A stretch of 64,000 nucleotides of DNA from DATKFM01 sp963810485 (GTDB lineage Bacteria > Pseudomonadota > Alphaproteobacteria > Dongiales > Dongiaceae): contig CAWENQ010000008.1 in the NCBI GenBank assembly GCA_963810485.1, forward strand, positions 62,001-126,000, in the 5' to 3' direction. The notes below the pieces were generated by a model. That model was given only the letters and a program-made list of their open reading frames with translations. It had not been told where the DNA came from and searched no databases. Position 1 is the stretch's first letter; every line of letters starts with the position of its first letter. The translations under genes were made by a program, and so were the position numbers. Shown piece by piece: positions 54,454-64,000 of the stretch.

Positions 54454-54550
54454 AGGGACCGCGAGCCCAATTCGTTAAGGCCGCCTAAACCCCTGATTTC
54501 CCGCCGGCCGATTATTAACGGACCGCCATTCCGGCCATATCTCTGCATCC

Positions 54551-54566
54551 TGTGACGCCAGTCACC
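54551..54566. promoter_or_regulatory. CRP-like palindrome upstream of a small exported protein
   Basis: TGTGACGCCAGTCACC matches TGTGA-N6-TCACA at 9 of 10 defined positions. It starts 96 bp before the ATG at 54647. The same motif occurs three times upstream of the exported protein at 29675, at a comparable distance from its ATG. Confidence 0.55.
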
Positions 54567-54646
54567 CGTATTGAGGCGGGGGCCACCTAGATTCTGCTCA
54601 GTGCACGCCGGTGCTGCCGGCCGACGGTAAAACTGGAGGATGGGTC

Positions 54647-54970
54647 ATGATCTCGAGTTTTCGCGCGATGACGTTGTTTGCCGGCGCGCTCTGCGCGATG
54701 GCTGCCGTTTCCTTGACGGTCGATGCGTCCAGCGCCGCTGGGAAACAGAAGCTGAATGCGACTCGCGAGCAGGTGAGCGCGGCGTGCCAGGCCAATGACG
54801 GTGTCGAATGGGGCACGGGCGCCAGCAGCGGCCGTTACGGCTGCATGACCGACAATGCCTGGGTCGAGTGCGACGCCAACGGCAATTGCGAGGGCGGCCA
54901 TGCCAGCGCCACCGCCGACCGGCGCACCGTCCGCGGCAACAGCAACGAGCTTCTTCAGGCAATGGAATAG
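54647..54970 (+). CDS. Small exported protein of unknown function
   Basis: 107 residues. The ATG is preceded by CTGGAGGATGGGTC. Signal peptide 'MISSFRAMTLFAGALCAMAAVSLTVDASSA'. The mature part has four Cys: 'VSAACQANDGVEWGTGASSGRYGCM' and 'WVECDANGNCEGGHA', suggesting two disulfides. It has its own CRP-like site upstream and a strong terminator downstream, so it is a single-gene transcript. No family named. Confidence 0.75.
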   Translation: MISSFRAMTLFAGALCAMAAVSLTVDASSAAGKQKLNATREQVSAACQANDGVEWGTGASSGRYGCMTDNAWVECDANGNCEGGHASATADRRTVRGNSNELLQAME

Positions 54971-54984
54971 TGCTTCCACGAGGG

Positions 54985-55024
54985 CGCGCCGCGGTCCTGC
55001 CGGGCCGCGGCGCGTTTGCTTTTT
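54985..55024 (+). terminator. Rho-independent terminator
   Basis: CGCGCCGCGG-TCCTGCCGGG-CCGCGGCGCG followed by TTTGCTTTTT; a perfect 10-bp GC stem 15 bp after the exported protein gene. Confidence 0.88.
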
Positions 55025-55072
55025 ACGCCCGGGATTTGACGCGGCGGCGCGGCCGGTTTACAGGCGGAGTCC

Positions 55073-55579
55073 ATGACCGCCTTCGATCTCTTCAAAGTTC
55101 GCGTCCGGCCCTATGAGCCGCGCGACCGCACCGATGTGATCGCCGCCGAGGCGGACCTCCAGGAATATGAGCGGAAGCTCCACGATACCCGCATCCCCGG
55201 CGACGAAGCGGCCGAGCCGACTTTTCGGCTGCTCGAATCCCTGATCAACGCCAATGACGGCGAGATCTTCGTCGCTGAAGACGATGGCGGCTTCCTGGGC
55301 TATGCGGCCGGATTCGTCCTGCGGGACGAGAACCCGGCGGAAACCGAGGACTCGAACATCTGCGGCTATATCAACGACGTCTATGTGGTACCGCACCGGC
55401 GCGGCCGCGGCGTCGCCTCGCTGCTGCTGCAGGCGGTCGAGGATTTCCTCCGCGGCAAGGGCATGGTGCGGCTGCGCATCAACACCCTGGTGGCCAATGA
55501 TTCGGCCAAGCGCGCCTATGGCAAGCAGGGCTTCGAGCCCTACGAAGTCATGATGGAAAAGCGGCTGAAGCAGCCCTAA
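55073..55579 (+). CDS. GNAT-family N-acetyltransferase
   Basis: 168 residues. Acetyl-CoA-binding motif A 'NDVYVVPHRRGRGVASLLLQAVEDFL' (R-x-x-G-x-A type) at about residue 100-125, and motif B 'LRINTLVANDSAKRAYGKQGFEPY'. The substrate is unknown. It converges with the next GNAT gene, the two stop codons sharing 4 bp. Confidence 0.92.
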   Translation: MTAFDLFKVRVRPYEPRDRTDVIAAEADLQEYERKLHDTRIPGDEAAEPTFRLLESLINANDGEIFVAEDDGGFLGYAAGFVLRDENPAETEDSNICGYINDVYVVPHRRGRGVASLLLQAVEDFLRGKGMVRLRINTLVANDSAKRAYGKQGFEPYEVMMEKRLKQP

Positions 55580-56055
55580 CCGCCGCCGATATCCCGCGCG
55601 GCGATATGCATGAACTCCAGTTCGCGGAAATACTCGGCGCCCAGCCGTTCATAAAACTGTGACGCCAACCGGTTGGGCTTGAACACCGCCCAGATCAATT
55701 CCGGCGCACCCTTCTGTTTGGCCAGATCCGCAGCCGCCGCCATCAGTGCCCGGCCGACGCCGTGTCGCCGCGCCGAGGGTTCGACCCAGAGATCGGCCAC
55801 ATGCAGGATGCGGATGGCGCGGTCGACGTCATAGCCGAAGTGATAGAGCAGATAGCCCTGGGCGGCGCCGCCGGCCTCCGCGATCAGGCCGGCGAAAGCG
55901 GGATCGGCGCCGAAGCCGTCGCGCAGGAACCGCTCCCGGGTCATGCCCTGCTCGTCGCTGTCGCCGAGATTGCGGAGATAGTCGGCGAAGTTCGACCACA
56001 TGCGCATGTAGGAATCGGCGTCGGCTGCGGCCAGCGGGCGGATGGTGACGGGCAT
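55576..56055 (-). CDS. GNAT-family N-acetyltransferase
   Basis: 159 residues from ATG 56055 (MPVTIRPLAAADADSY). 'HVADLWVEPSARRHGVGRALMAAAADLA' is the acetyl-CoA loop, and 'WAVFKPNRLASQFYERLGAEYF' is motif B. The substrate is unknown. It starts 10 bp downstream of the xerC stop on the same strand, so it may be co-transcribed with xerC. Confidence 0.92.
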   Translation of the reverse strand: MPVTIRPLAAADADSYMRMWSNFADYLRNLGDSDEQGMTRERFLRDGFGADPAFAGLIAEAGGAAQGYLLYHFGYDVDRAIRILHVADLWVEPSARRHGVGRALMAAAADLAKQKGAPELIWAVFKPNRLASQFYERLGAEYFRELEFMHIAARDIGGG

Positions 56056-56065
56056 GAAAACTCGT

Positions 56066-57046
56066 TCAGTCGGCTTTGCGCGCGCGGGGATGGGCCTTGT
56101 CATAGACCGCCAGCAGCGCCGCCGCATCCACGTCCGTGTAGCGTTGCGTGGTGGATAGCGAGGCGTGGCCCAGCAGCTCCTGGATGGCGCGGAGATCGCC
56201 GCCGCCGGCCAGGATATGGGTGGCGAAGCTGTGGCGCAGCGCGTGCGGCGTGGCCGTTTCCGGCAGCCCCAGCAGCGGCCGCAGTTTCTGCAGCTGCAAT
56301 TGCACCAGCCGCGGATGCAGTCGCGCGCCGCGCACGCCGCGGAACAGCGGCCCGTCCCGCTCGCCGGAGAACGGCGCGGCCCGCAGGTAGTCGTCGATCG
56401 CTTCCCGCACGGCAGGCAGCATCGGCACCAGCCGCTGCTTGCGGCCCTTGCCGGTAATGGTGAGGGACAGCGTTTCGCCGGCCTTGGCCTTCGGCAGATC
56501 GCCGACATTGAGCGACAGCGCCTCGCTCAACCGCAGGCCGCCGCCATAGAGCAGCGCCAGCAGCGCCGTGTCCCGCTTGGCGACCCAGGGTTCGTCGCTG
56601 AGATCGCCGACCGCATCCACGGCTTCCAGCGCCTCACCGGCGGTCAGCGCCTTGGGCACCGAGCGCGGCAGCTTCGGCGAGCGCAGCAGCCCGATGGCGC
56701 TGTTGGTCGCGAGGCCGCGCCGGGCCAGGAAGCGGAAGAAGCTGCGCAGCACGCTGAGCGCCCGTGCCGTGGAACTGGCGGTCAGTCCTTCGCGGCCGCG
56801 CGCCGCCAGCCAGGCGCGGAAATCGCCGCGGTTCACCGCGCTGAGATCGGCGAGCGCCGCCGGCTGGCCCAGATGCCCGGTGAGAAACCCAAGGAAGGCG
56901 CTCAGGTCGCGCCCGTAGGCGGCGATCGTGTGCGGCGAGCCGCGGCGCTCATGGCGCAGCCAGGCGAGCCAATCTTCGCGCGCGCGCGCCGTATCGGCGG
57001 CGATCACCTGTCCGGGTGCGGCAGCCCGAGCCATTGGCGGATGCAA
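56066..57046 (-). CDS. xerC: Tyrosine recombinase XerC
   Basis: 326 residues. N-terminal SAM-like core-binding domain ('HTIAAYGRDLSAFLGFL'), then the catalytic domain with Arg in 'LLYGGGLRLSEALSLNV', Lys in 'ITGKGRKQRLVPM', 'HALRHSFATHIL' (His and Arg), and 'LLGHASLSTTQRYTDVD' (His and nucleophile Tyr). Resolves chromosome dimers at dif with XerD. The start overlaps the DUF484 gene by about 40 bp; ATG 57034 is an alternative. The DUF484-xerC pair is a conserved arrangement. Confidence 0.95.
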   Translation of the reverse strand: MHPPMARAAAPGQVIAADTARAREDWLAWLRHERRGSPHTIAAYGRDLSAFLGFLTGHLGQPAALADLSAVNRGDFRAWLAARGREGLTASSTARALSVLRSFFRFLARRGLATNSAIGLLRSPKLPRSVPKALTAGEALEAVDAVGDLSDEPWVAKRDTALLALLYGGGLRLSEALSLNVGDLPKAKAGETLSLTITGKGRKQRLVPMLPAVREAIDDYLRAAPFSGERDGPLFRGVRGARLHPRLVQLQLQKLRPLLGLPETATPHALRHSFATHILAGGGDLRAIQELLGHASLSTTQRYTDVDAAALLAVYDKAHPRARKAD

Positions 57047-57744
57047 TGTTCGACGATGCGGGCCAGGAAATGCAGCAGCTCCGTGCCCTGGCCCGGATTG
57101 AAATAGCCGGGATGGCGGGTACCGAAGCCGAGCAGGCAGGGCGGCGTGCGGTCGCTGATCTTCAGGCGGATCAGCGCGTCCGAGCGCACCAGCCCGGCGC
57201 CGCCGCCGAACACGGCGGGATCGCCCTCGGCATCGTCGCGCAGCAGAATGTCTTCATCGCCCATCGCCTCGGTGACGCCGCCGGGCGACATCACATGCAC
57301 GCCTTCGATCTCGGTCAGTGGCGCCTTGTCGTCGAGCGCTTCGACGCAAAGCGTGACCACATCAACATCCAGCAGTACGACCAGATCTGTGGTGACCATC
57401 TCGATGAAATGCTCGAAGGTCTCCGCCGCCAGCATCGACAGGATCGCCTTGTGCATGCGCTCCTGGGTCGAGAGATTGTCGCGGCTGTTGGCCAGGAGGT
57501 CGTCCTGGTCGGCGCGCAGCTTGGCGATGTCGCGGCGCAGCCGCTCCACCATGAATTGCTGCAGGTCGATGATGCCTTCGCCTTTATTGCGCGCCGGCGG
57601 TATCTGATAGTCGAGTAAGTCCGGATGGCGTACCAGGAATTGCGGATGGCGGCGCAGATATTCCGCCACCTGCGAGGAAGTGATTCGCGCCTTCACCTTG
57701 TCAACCGAGAAGGCGGTGCGGATATCATCAGGCGTCTTCGGCAT
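57004..57744 (-). CDS. DUF484 family protein
   Basis: 246 residues. 'ITSSQVAEYLRRHPQFLVRHPDLL' and 'LQQFMVERLRRDIAKLRADQDDLLANSRDNL' form the DUF484 N-terminal helix and coiled coil, followed by a GAF-like domain. Commonly encoded next to xerC in proteobacteria; role unknown. Ends within the xerC start region. Confidence 0.92.
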   Translation of the reverse strand: MPKTPDDIRTAFSVDKVKARITSSQVAEYLRRHPQFLVRHPDLLDYQIPPARNKGEGIIDLQQFMVERLRRDIAKLRADQDDLLANSRDNLSTQERMHKAILSMLAAETFEHFIEMVTTDLVVLLDVDVVTLCVEALDDKAPLTEIEGVHVMSPGGVTEAMGDEDILLRDDAEGDPAVFGGGAGLVRSDALIRLKISDRTPPCLLGFGTRHPGYFNPGQGTELLHFLARIVEHCIRQWLGLPHPDR

Positions 57745-57755
57745 GGGCGCAGCCG

Positions 57756-58412
57756 CTACAGGATCGACTGGCCGGTCTTCGCCCAGTCCGCCAGGAAGGC
57801 GGCCAGACCCTTGTCGGTGAGCGGATGATTGAACATCTGCTTCAGCACGCTAGGCGGCAGCGTCGCCACGTGGGCGCCCATCTTGGCCGATTCGATGACA
57901 TGGATAGGATGGCGCACCGATGCCACCAGCACTTCGGTGGTGAAGGCGGGATAGGCGTCATAGATCTGCACGATGTCGGAGATCAGGCCCATGCCGTCGG
58001 TGCCGATGTCGTCCAGGCGGCCGACGAAGGGCGAGATGAAGGCGGCGCCGGCCTTGGCGGCCAGGATCGCTTGCGCGGCGGAAAAGCAGAGTGTGACATT
58101 GACCTTGGTGCCTTCGTCCGCCAACGCCTTGCAGGTCTTCAAGCCGTCAGGCGTCAGCGGCACCTTCACCGTTACGTTCGGCGCCAGCTTCGCCAGCTTG
58201 CGGCCCTCGGCCAGCATGGTCTTGTGATCGATGGCGGTGACCTCGGCGCTCACCGGGCCGGGCACCACGGCGCAGATCTCCTTGATCACCTCCAGGAACG
58301 GCCTGCCGCTTTTGGCCACCAGCGACGGATTGGTGGTCACGCCATCCACCAGACCGGTTGCGGCCAGGTCGCGAATCTCGTTGATGTCTGCCGTATCGAT
58401 GAAGAACTTCAT
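57756..58412 (-). CDS. fsa: Fructose-6-phosphate aldolase / transaldolase-like (TalC/Fsa type)
   Basis: 218 residues. 'MKFFIDTADINEIRDLAATGLVDGVTTNPSLVAKSGR' is the signature of the short transaldolase family; the Schiff-base Lys is in 'NVTVKVPLTPDGL'; also 'NVTLCFSAAQAILAAKAGAAFISPFVGRLDD'. The family includes both fructose-6-phosphate aldolases and true transaldolases. Sequence alone does not decide, though as a stand-alone gene here it may serve the pentose phosphate pathway. 11 bp before the DUF484 gene. Confidence 0.92.
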   Translation of the reverse strand: MKFFIDTADINEIRDLAATGLVDGVTTNPSLVAKSGRPFLEVIKEICAVVPGPVSAEVTAIDHKTMLAEGRKLAKLAPNVTVKVPLTPDGLKTCKALADEGTKVNVTLCFSAAQAILAAKAGAAFISPFVGRLDDIGTDGMGLISDIVQIYDAYPAFTTEVLVASVRHPIHVIESAKMGAHVATLPPSVLKQMFNHPLTDKGLAAFLADWAKTGQSIL

Positions 58413-58457
58413 GAACCGATGCTGCCCCGAATCCCAATGACGGGCGGAGTGTAGTCG

Positions 58458-60674
58458 ATGGCCGCCGCCGATGCCAGAAGCACGGACGAAAATGCCGCGC
58501 CCTCGGGGCGTGTCAGCGTGCTGCTGCCTTTGCCGCTGACCGGCGCCTATGACTATCGCGCCGATCCCGCGCAGGCATTAACGCGCGGCGATTTCGTCGT
58601 GGTACCGCTGGGAAGCCGCGACGTGACCGGCGTGATCTGGGGCGAGGCGCTGGGCGACGTCGCGGAAACAAAATTGCGGGACGTCGCCGGGCGAATCGAA
58701 TCGCCGCCGCTGCCGACCATCGTCTGCGACTTCGTCGATTGGGTGGCGAACTATACGATGTCGCCGCCGGGCGCCGTGCTGAAAATGGCCATGAGCGTAC
58801 CGGCGGCGCTTGAGCCACCGAAGCCGATTTCGGCTTGGCGACTGGGCGATTCGCCTGCCGATGATTCGTCCGTCCGCATGACAGCGGCGCGGCGGCGGGT
58901 GCTCGACATCCTGCGCGACGGGCCGCCGCGCGTGACGGCGGACCTGGCGCGGCAAGCCGGTGTCTCCAGCGGCGTGGTGAAATCCCTCGCCGACATCGGC
59001 GCCATCCTGGCGGTCAGCCTGCCGCGGCCCAGCCCGTTCGAGATGCCGGATGCCGAGCGCGCAGGGTTTGAGCTGAATGACGCGCAAGCGGTGGCGGCGA
59101 GTTCCCTGGCGGAGCAAGTCGCGGCCGGCGGCTTCGGCGTGATCGCGCTCGACGGCGTCACCGGCGCGGGCAAGACCGAGGTTTATTTCGAGGCCATCGC
59201 CGCCGCGCTGCGCCGGGGCAAGCAGGCGCTGGTGCTGCTGCCGGAGATCGCGCTCAGCACTCAATGGCTCGAACGATTCGTGCAGCGCTTCGGCGTCCAG
59301 CCCGCGCTCTGGCATTCCGAAGTGCCGTCCCATGAGCGGCGCGCCACCTGGCGCGGCGTGGCGACCGGCGAGGTTCGGGTGCTCGTGGGCGCGCGCTCGG
59401 CATTGTTCCTGCCCTTCGCCGAACTCGGCGTCATCATCGTCGATGAGGAGCATGACGCGGCGTACAAGCAGGAAGACGGCGTCATCTACCAGGCGCGGGA
59501 TATGGCCGTGGTGCGCGCGCGGCTGACGGAGATTCCGATCCTGCTGGTCTCGGCCACGCCGTCGCTGGAGACGGTGCAGAATGTCGAGACCGGCCGCTAC
59601 CGCGCGCTGCATATGCCCGATCGCCATGGCGGTGCGCTGCTGCCGGAGATCGCGGCCATCGATCTGCGCAAGGACAAGCCGCCGCGGCAGAGCTGGCTGT
59701 CGCCGACGCTGCGCACCATGCTGGCGGAGACCATCGCCGCCGGCGAGCAGGCGCTGCTGTTCTTGAACCGCCGCGGCTATGCGCCACTCACGCTTTGCCG
59801 GTCTTGCGGCCATCGCCTGCAATGCCCACGCTGCACCGCCTGGCTGGTGGAGCATCGCCTGATCGGCCGGCTGCAATGCCATCATTGCGGCTTCCAGATT
59901 CCGTTTCCGTCGCACTGCCCGAGCTGCCAGGCGGAGGGCCAGCTCGCCGCCTGTGGCCCCGGCGTGGAGCGGCTGGCGGAGGAGGTGGCCCAGGTCCTGC
60001 CCCAGGCCCGCGTCGAGGTCATGACCAGCGACACCATCACCGGACCTCTTGCTGCTGAGGAGCTTCTCCGGCGGATGCAGGAGCATGAGATCGACCTGCT
60101 GATCGGCACCCAGATGATCGCCAAGGGCCATCATTTCCCCATGCTGACCCTGGTGGGCGTGGTGGATGCGGATCTCGGCCTCCAGGGCGGCGATCTGCGT
60201 GCGGCCGAGCGCACCTATCAACTCCTGCACCAGGTGGCGGGCCGCGCCGGCCGGGCCGCCCATCCCGGCAAGGTCTATCTCCAGACCTTCCAGCCCGACC
60301 ATCCGGTGCTGCAGGCCCTGGTGGCCGGCGACCGCGACCGCTTCCTGCGTCAGGAGGCCGATGATCGGCGGCAGGCGGGCATGCCGCCCTTCGGCCGACT
60401 GGCGGCGCTGATCCTCAGCGCGCCCGAGGGCCCGATGGCTGACCAGACTGCGTCGGCACTAGCCCGGGCCGCGCCTCATGGCGATGGATTCTCGATACTA
60501 GGGCCATCGCCGGCGCCGCTGGCCATCCTCCGCGGCCGTCATCGCCGCCGCTTCCTGCTGAAATGCCGCCGCGAAATTGCACCCCAAGGGATTCTCCGGG
60601 ACTGGCTCGGCCGCGTGAAGCTGCCAAATGCCGTTCGGCTGCAGCTGGACATAGATCCCTACAGCTTCTTCTGA
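58458..60674 (+). CDS. priA: Primosomal protein N' (replication restart helicase PriA)
   Basis: 738 residues. An N-terminal DNA-binding domain, a winged-helix insert, then the helicase: Walker A 'LDGVTGAGKTEVYFEAI', DEEH box 'VIIVDEEHDAAYKQEDG', and 'FLNRRGYAPLTLC'. Eight zinc-binding Cys are in 'CRSCGHRLQCPRCTAWL' and 'LQCHHCGFQIPFPSHCPSC'. 'GTQMIAKGHHFPMLTLVGVVDADLGL' and 'VAGRAGRAAHPGKVYLQTF' complete the C-terminal half. It reloads the replisome at stalled forks and is divergent from fsa. Confidence 0.97.
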   Translation: MAAADARSTDENAAPSGRVSVLLPLPLTGAYDYRADPAQALTRGDFVVVPLGSRDVTGVIWGEALGDVAETKLRDVAGRIESPPLPTIVCDFVDWVANYTMSPPGAVLKMAMSVPAALEPPKPISAWRLGDSPADDSSVRMTAARRRVLDILRDGPPRVTADLARQAGVSSGVVKSLADIGAILAVSLPRPSPFEMPDAERAGFELNDAQAVAASSLAEQVAAGGFGVIALDGVTGAGKTEVYFEAIAAALRRGKQALVLLPEIALSTQWLERFVQRFGVQPALWHSEVPSHERRATWRGVATGEVRVLVGARSALFLPFAELGVIIVDEEHDAAYKQEDGVIYQARDMAVVRARLTEIPILLVSATPSLETVQNVETGRYRALHMPDRHGGALLPEIAAIDLRKDKPPRQSWLSPTLRTMLAETIAAGEQALLFLNRRGYAPLTLCRSCGHRLQCPRCTAWLVEHRLIGRLQCHHCGFQIPFPSHCPSCQAEGQLAACGPGVERLAEEVAQVLPQARVEVMTSDTITGPLAAEELLRRMQEHEIDLLIGTQMIAKGHHFPMLTLVGVVDADLGLQGGDLRAAERTYQLLHQVAGRAGRAAHPGKVYLQTFQPDHPVLQALVAGDRDRFLRQEADDRRQAGMPPFGRLAALILSAPEGPMADQTASALARAAPHGDGFSILGPSPAPLAILRGRHRRRFLLKCRREIAPQGILRDWLGRVKLPNAVRLQLDIDPYSFF

Positions 60675-60879
60675 GGCCGGCCGCGGCCGCGAGGCCCAGC
60701 ATCCCCTAAGCCATAGAAGTCATGACAGAAGGTCGCGCCGGGACTCGTTGCAAGGCCCTGTTTCGTATGTTAGACACCGCACCGCCCGCCGGCCCGGGAG
60801 GGTTCGGTCGGCAGGCGAAATTATTGTTTAAGGGCGGCTACTTAGCGGCCGTCTCCCAGAAGAGGCAGGGGTAGATCTC
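60675..60879. promoter_or_regulatory. Upstream region of the ATP synthase operon
   Basis: A 205-bp gap between priA and atpH. A GC hairpin-forming stretch (GGCCGGCCGCGGCC, 60676-60689) follows the priA stop. An AT-richer part (AATTATTGTTTAAG, 60821-60834) lies 45 bp before atpH and probably holds the promoter. No small gene seen. Confidence 0.4.
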
Positions 60880-61439
60880 GTGGCAGGCCGGGACAGCGGG
60901 TCAAGTGCCATCGCGGCGCGTTACGCCGCGGCGCTCATTGAACTCGCCGACGAGCAGAAACAGGTGGACCAGGTCGCCGGCGACCTGACGAACCTGCGCG
61001 CCATGATCGGCGGCAGCGCCGATCTGCAGAAGCTGCTGCGCTCGCCTGTGATCTCCCGGGACTCCCAGGGCAAGGCCATGGCGGCCGTCGCCGCAGGCGC
61101 CGGCTTCGGCGAACTCAGCAAGCGTTTCATCGCCTTCGTCGCCTCGAATCGCCGGCTGTTCGCGCTGCCCAACATGATCGAGGCGTTTCTAGCCGAGCTG
61201 GCGCGCCGCCGCGGCGAGATCCGCGCCCAGGTCACCGCCGCTCAGCCGCTGAATGACAAGCAGCAGGCGGCGCTCGTTGAATTGATTCGCCGCGCCGTCG
61301 GCGGCAAGGTTTCTCTCGACGTCAAGGTCGATCCCGCGCTGATCGGCGGCATGATCGTCAAGGTCGGCAGCCGCATGGTCGACAGCTCGCTGAAATCCAA
61401 ACTGCAACGTCTCCAACTTGCCATGAAAGGGGTCGGATA

Positions 61440-61440
<1 letters not shown>
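60880..61440 (+). CDS. atpH: ATP synthase F1 subunit delta
   Basis: 186 residues, GTG start at 60880. Signatures: 'IAARYAAALIELADEQKQVDQVAGDL', 'LLRSPVISRDSQGKAM', 'LADELARRRGEIRAQVTAAQPL'-like, and C-terminal 'VSLDVKVDPALIGGMIVKVGSRMVDSSLKSKLQRL'. Connects the peripheral stalk to F1. First gene of the F1 cluster atpHAGD; in alphaproteobacteria the Fo genes are elsewhere. Overlaps atpA by 1 bp. Confidence 0.97.
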
Positions 61441-62969
<1,529 letters not shown>

Positions 62970-63003
62970 CCGAGCCAAGATCTAGTTCGCTGGAACCGAT
63001 CTA

Positions 63004-63891
63004 ATGCCCAGTCTCAAGGACCTCCGCGTTCGCATCAACAGCGTCAAGTCGACGCAAAAGATCACTTCGGCCATGAAGATGGTAGCGGCGGCGAAGCTGC
63101 GACGCGCCCAGGAGCAAGCTGAAGCCGCGCGGCCCTATGCCGAACGGATGGAACGGGTGCTCGGGTCTCTGGCCTCAAGCTTTGCCGGTCAGGAGGGCGC
63201 GCCCGGATTGCTGGCGGGGAACGGCAAGGACCAGGTCTATCTCGTCGTGGTCATGACCTCCGACCGCGGCCTCTGCGGCGGTTTCAATTCGTCGATCGTG
63301 CGCGGCGCCCGCCGCCTGATCCGCGAGCTGCAAAGCGGCGGCAAGCAGGTGAAGATCTTCTGCGTCGGCCGCAAGGGCCGGGATCAGCTGCGGCGCGATT
63401 TCGGCAGTCTGATCATCGGCACGATCGAGGATGTGGCCAAGCCGCGCCTGACCTTCGAAGCCGCCGACCGCATCGCCCGCCGCATCACCCAGATGTTCGA
63501 AGCCGGCGAGTTCGATATCTGCCGCATCATCTACAATCGCTTCAAATCGGCGATGACGCAGATCGTTACGATCCAGCAGATCATCCCGTTCGTGTCCGGT
63601 GCTGCGGAAGTTGCGGCCGCATCCTCCGGATCGCTGGCTTCCTATGAATACGAACCGGACGAGGCGGAAATCCTGACCGCTCTGCTGCCGCGCAATCTGT
63701 CGGTGCAGATCTTCCGGGCCCTGCTGGAGAACAGCGCCAGCGAGCAGGGCGCGCGCATGGCCGCGATGGACAGCGCGACGCGCAATGCCGGCGACATGAT
63801 CAACAAGCTCACCATCAACTACAACCGCTCGCGTCAGGCCTATATCACCAGGGAACTGATCGAGATTATTTCCGGCGCTGAAGCGCTCTAG
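63004..63891 (+). CDS. atpG: ATP synthase F1 subunit gamma
   Basis: 295 residues. N-terminal 'MPSLKDLRVRINSVKSTQKITSAMKMVAAAKLRRAQEQ' and C-terminal 'RMAAMDSATRNAGDMINKLTINYNRSRQAYITRELIEIISGAEAL' are the two halves of the rotor coiled coil. Between them is the Rossmann-like 'LVVVMTSDRGLCGGFNSSI'. Drives rotary catalysis. 34 bp after atpA. Confidence 0.98.
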   Translation: MPSLKDLRVRINSVKSTQKITSAMKMVAAAKLRRAQEQAEAARPYAERMERVLGSLASSFAGQEGAPGLLAGNGKDQVYLVVVMTSDRGLCGGFNSSIVRGARRLIRELQSGGKQVKIFCVGRKGRDQLRRDFGSLIIGTIEDVAKPRLTFEAADRIARRITQMFEAGEFDICRIIYNRFKSAMTQIVTIQQIIPFVSGAAEVAAASSGSLASYEYEPDEAEILTALLPRNLSVQIFRALLENSASEQGARMAAMDSATRNAGDMINKLTINYNRSRQAYITRELIEIISGAEAL

Positions 63892-63928
63892 AGCAGCGCA
63901 CGGCGTTGGACGCTCAAGGGAGTTCGAA

Positions 63929-64000
63929 ATGGCGAAGAACATAGTCGGCAAGATCACCCAGGTTTTGGGCGCCGTGGTGGACGTGCAGTTTGAAGGCGAT
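63929..64000 (+). CDS. atpD: ATP synthase F1 subunit beta (3' end beyond window)
   Basis: Only the first 24 codons are present: MAKNIVGKITQVLGAVVDVQ and four more residues. This is the start of the catalytic beta subunit (the 'G-x-I-x-Q-V-x-G-x-V-V-D-V' strand). AAGGGAG precedes the ATG. It follows atpG by 37 bp, as expected in atpHAGDC. Confidence 0.95.
   Translation, partial: MAKNIVGKITQVLGAVVDVQFEGD

Overview
This 64 kb window is GC-rich, densely coding chromosomal DNA from an alphaproteobacterium, most likely of the Rhodospirillales type. The evidence is the gene order rather than any single marker: ffh-(VOC)-rpsP-rimM-trmD-rplS-leuCDB-asd, then sdhCDAB-lipoprotein-zapE-mdh-sucCDAB-lpdA, then xerC/DUF484/fructose-6-phosphate aldolase/priA and atpHAGD. 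No rRNA, tRNA, prophage, insertion sequence or CRISPR array was recognised.

Layout. 0-5.2 kb: a secreted M36-type metallopeptidase (5' end outside the window), an emfourin-like putative protease-inhibitor gene, an MFS transporter and a patatin-like lipoprotein. 5.2-10.3 kb: a complete urease operon on the minus strand (ureDABCEFG), with a palindromic repeat inserted in frame in ureF. 10.4-13.3 kb: a DUF1127 protein divergent from a LysR regulator, a small membrane protein and an aldo/keto reductase. 13.3-18.4 kb: a giant tandem-repeat, RTX-type secreted protein. 18.7-20.4 kb: YaiI, a 25-codon ORF with an exceptionally strong ribosome-binding site, and two stand-alone receiver proteins. 20.6-32.0 kb: translation, SRP and leucine/aspartate-family biosynthesis genes, interrupted by a group of small exported proteins. 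32.1-37.3 kb: small proteins, pyridoxal kinase, and a CoA-ester lyase/mesaconyl-CoA hydratase pair of ethylmalonyl-CoA type. 37.3-38.3 kb: about 1 kb without a convincing gene but with many hairpins. 38.3-54.5 kb: the TCA-cycle block. 54.6-64 kb: a small exported protein, acetyltransferases, xerC, DUF484, fsa, priA and the start of the ATP synthase operon.

The core is aerobic respiratory metabolism: succinate dehydrogenase, malate dehydrogenase, succinyl-CoA synthetase, 2-oxoglutarate dehydrogenase E1/E2/E3 and F-type ATP synthase lie within 26 kb on one strand. Urease would supply ammonia, and the lyase/hydratase pair points to acetate or C2 assimilation without a glyoxylate shunt.

One caution governs the whole annotation. 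Six genes plus the inhibitor-like gene are broken by nine frame changes. All nine are repaired by removing one base, and the repaired proteins have normal family lengths. This looks like systematic single-base insertion errors in the sequence rather than gene decay.
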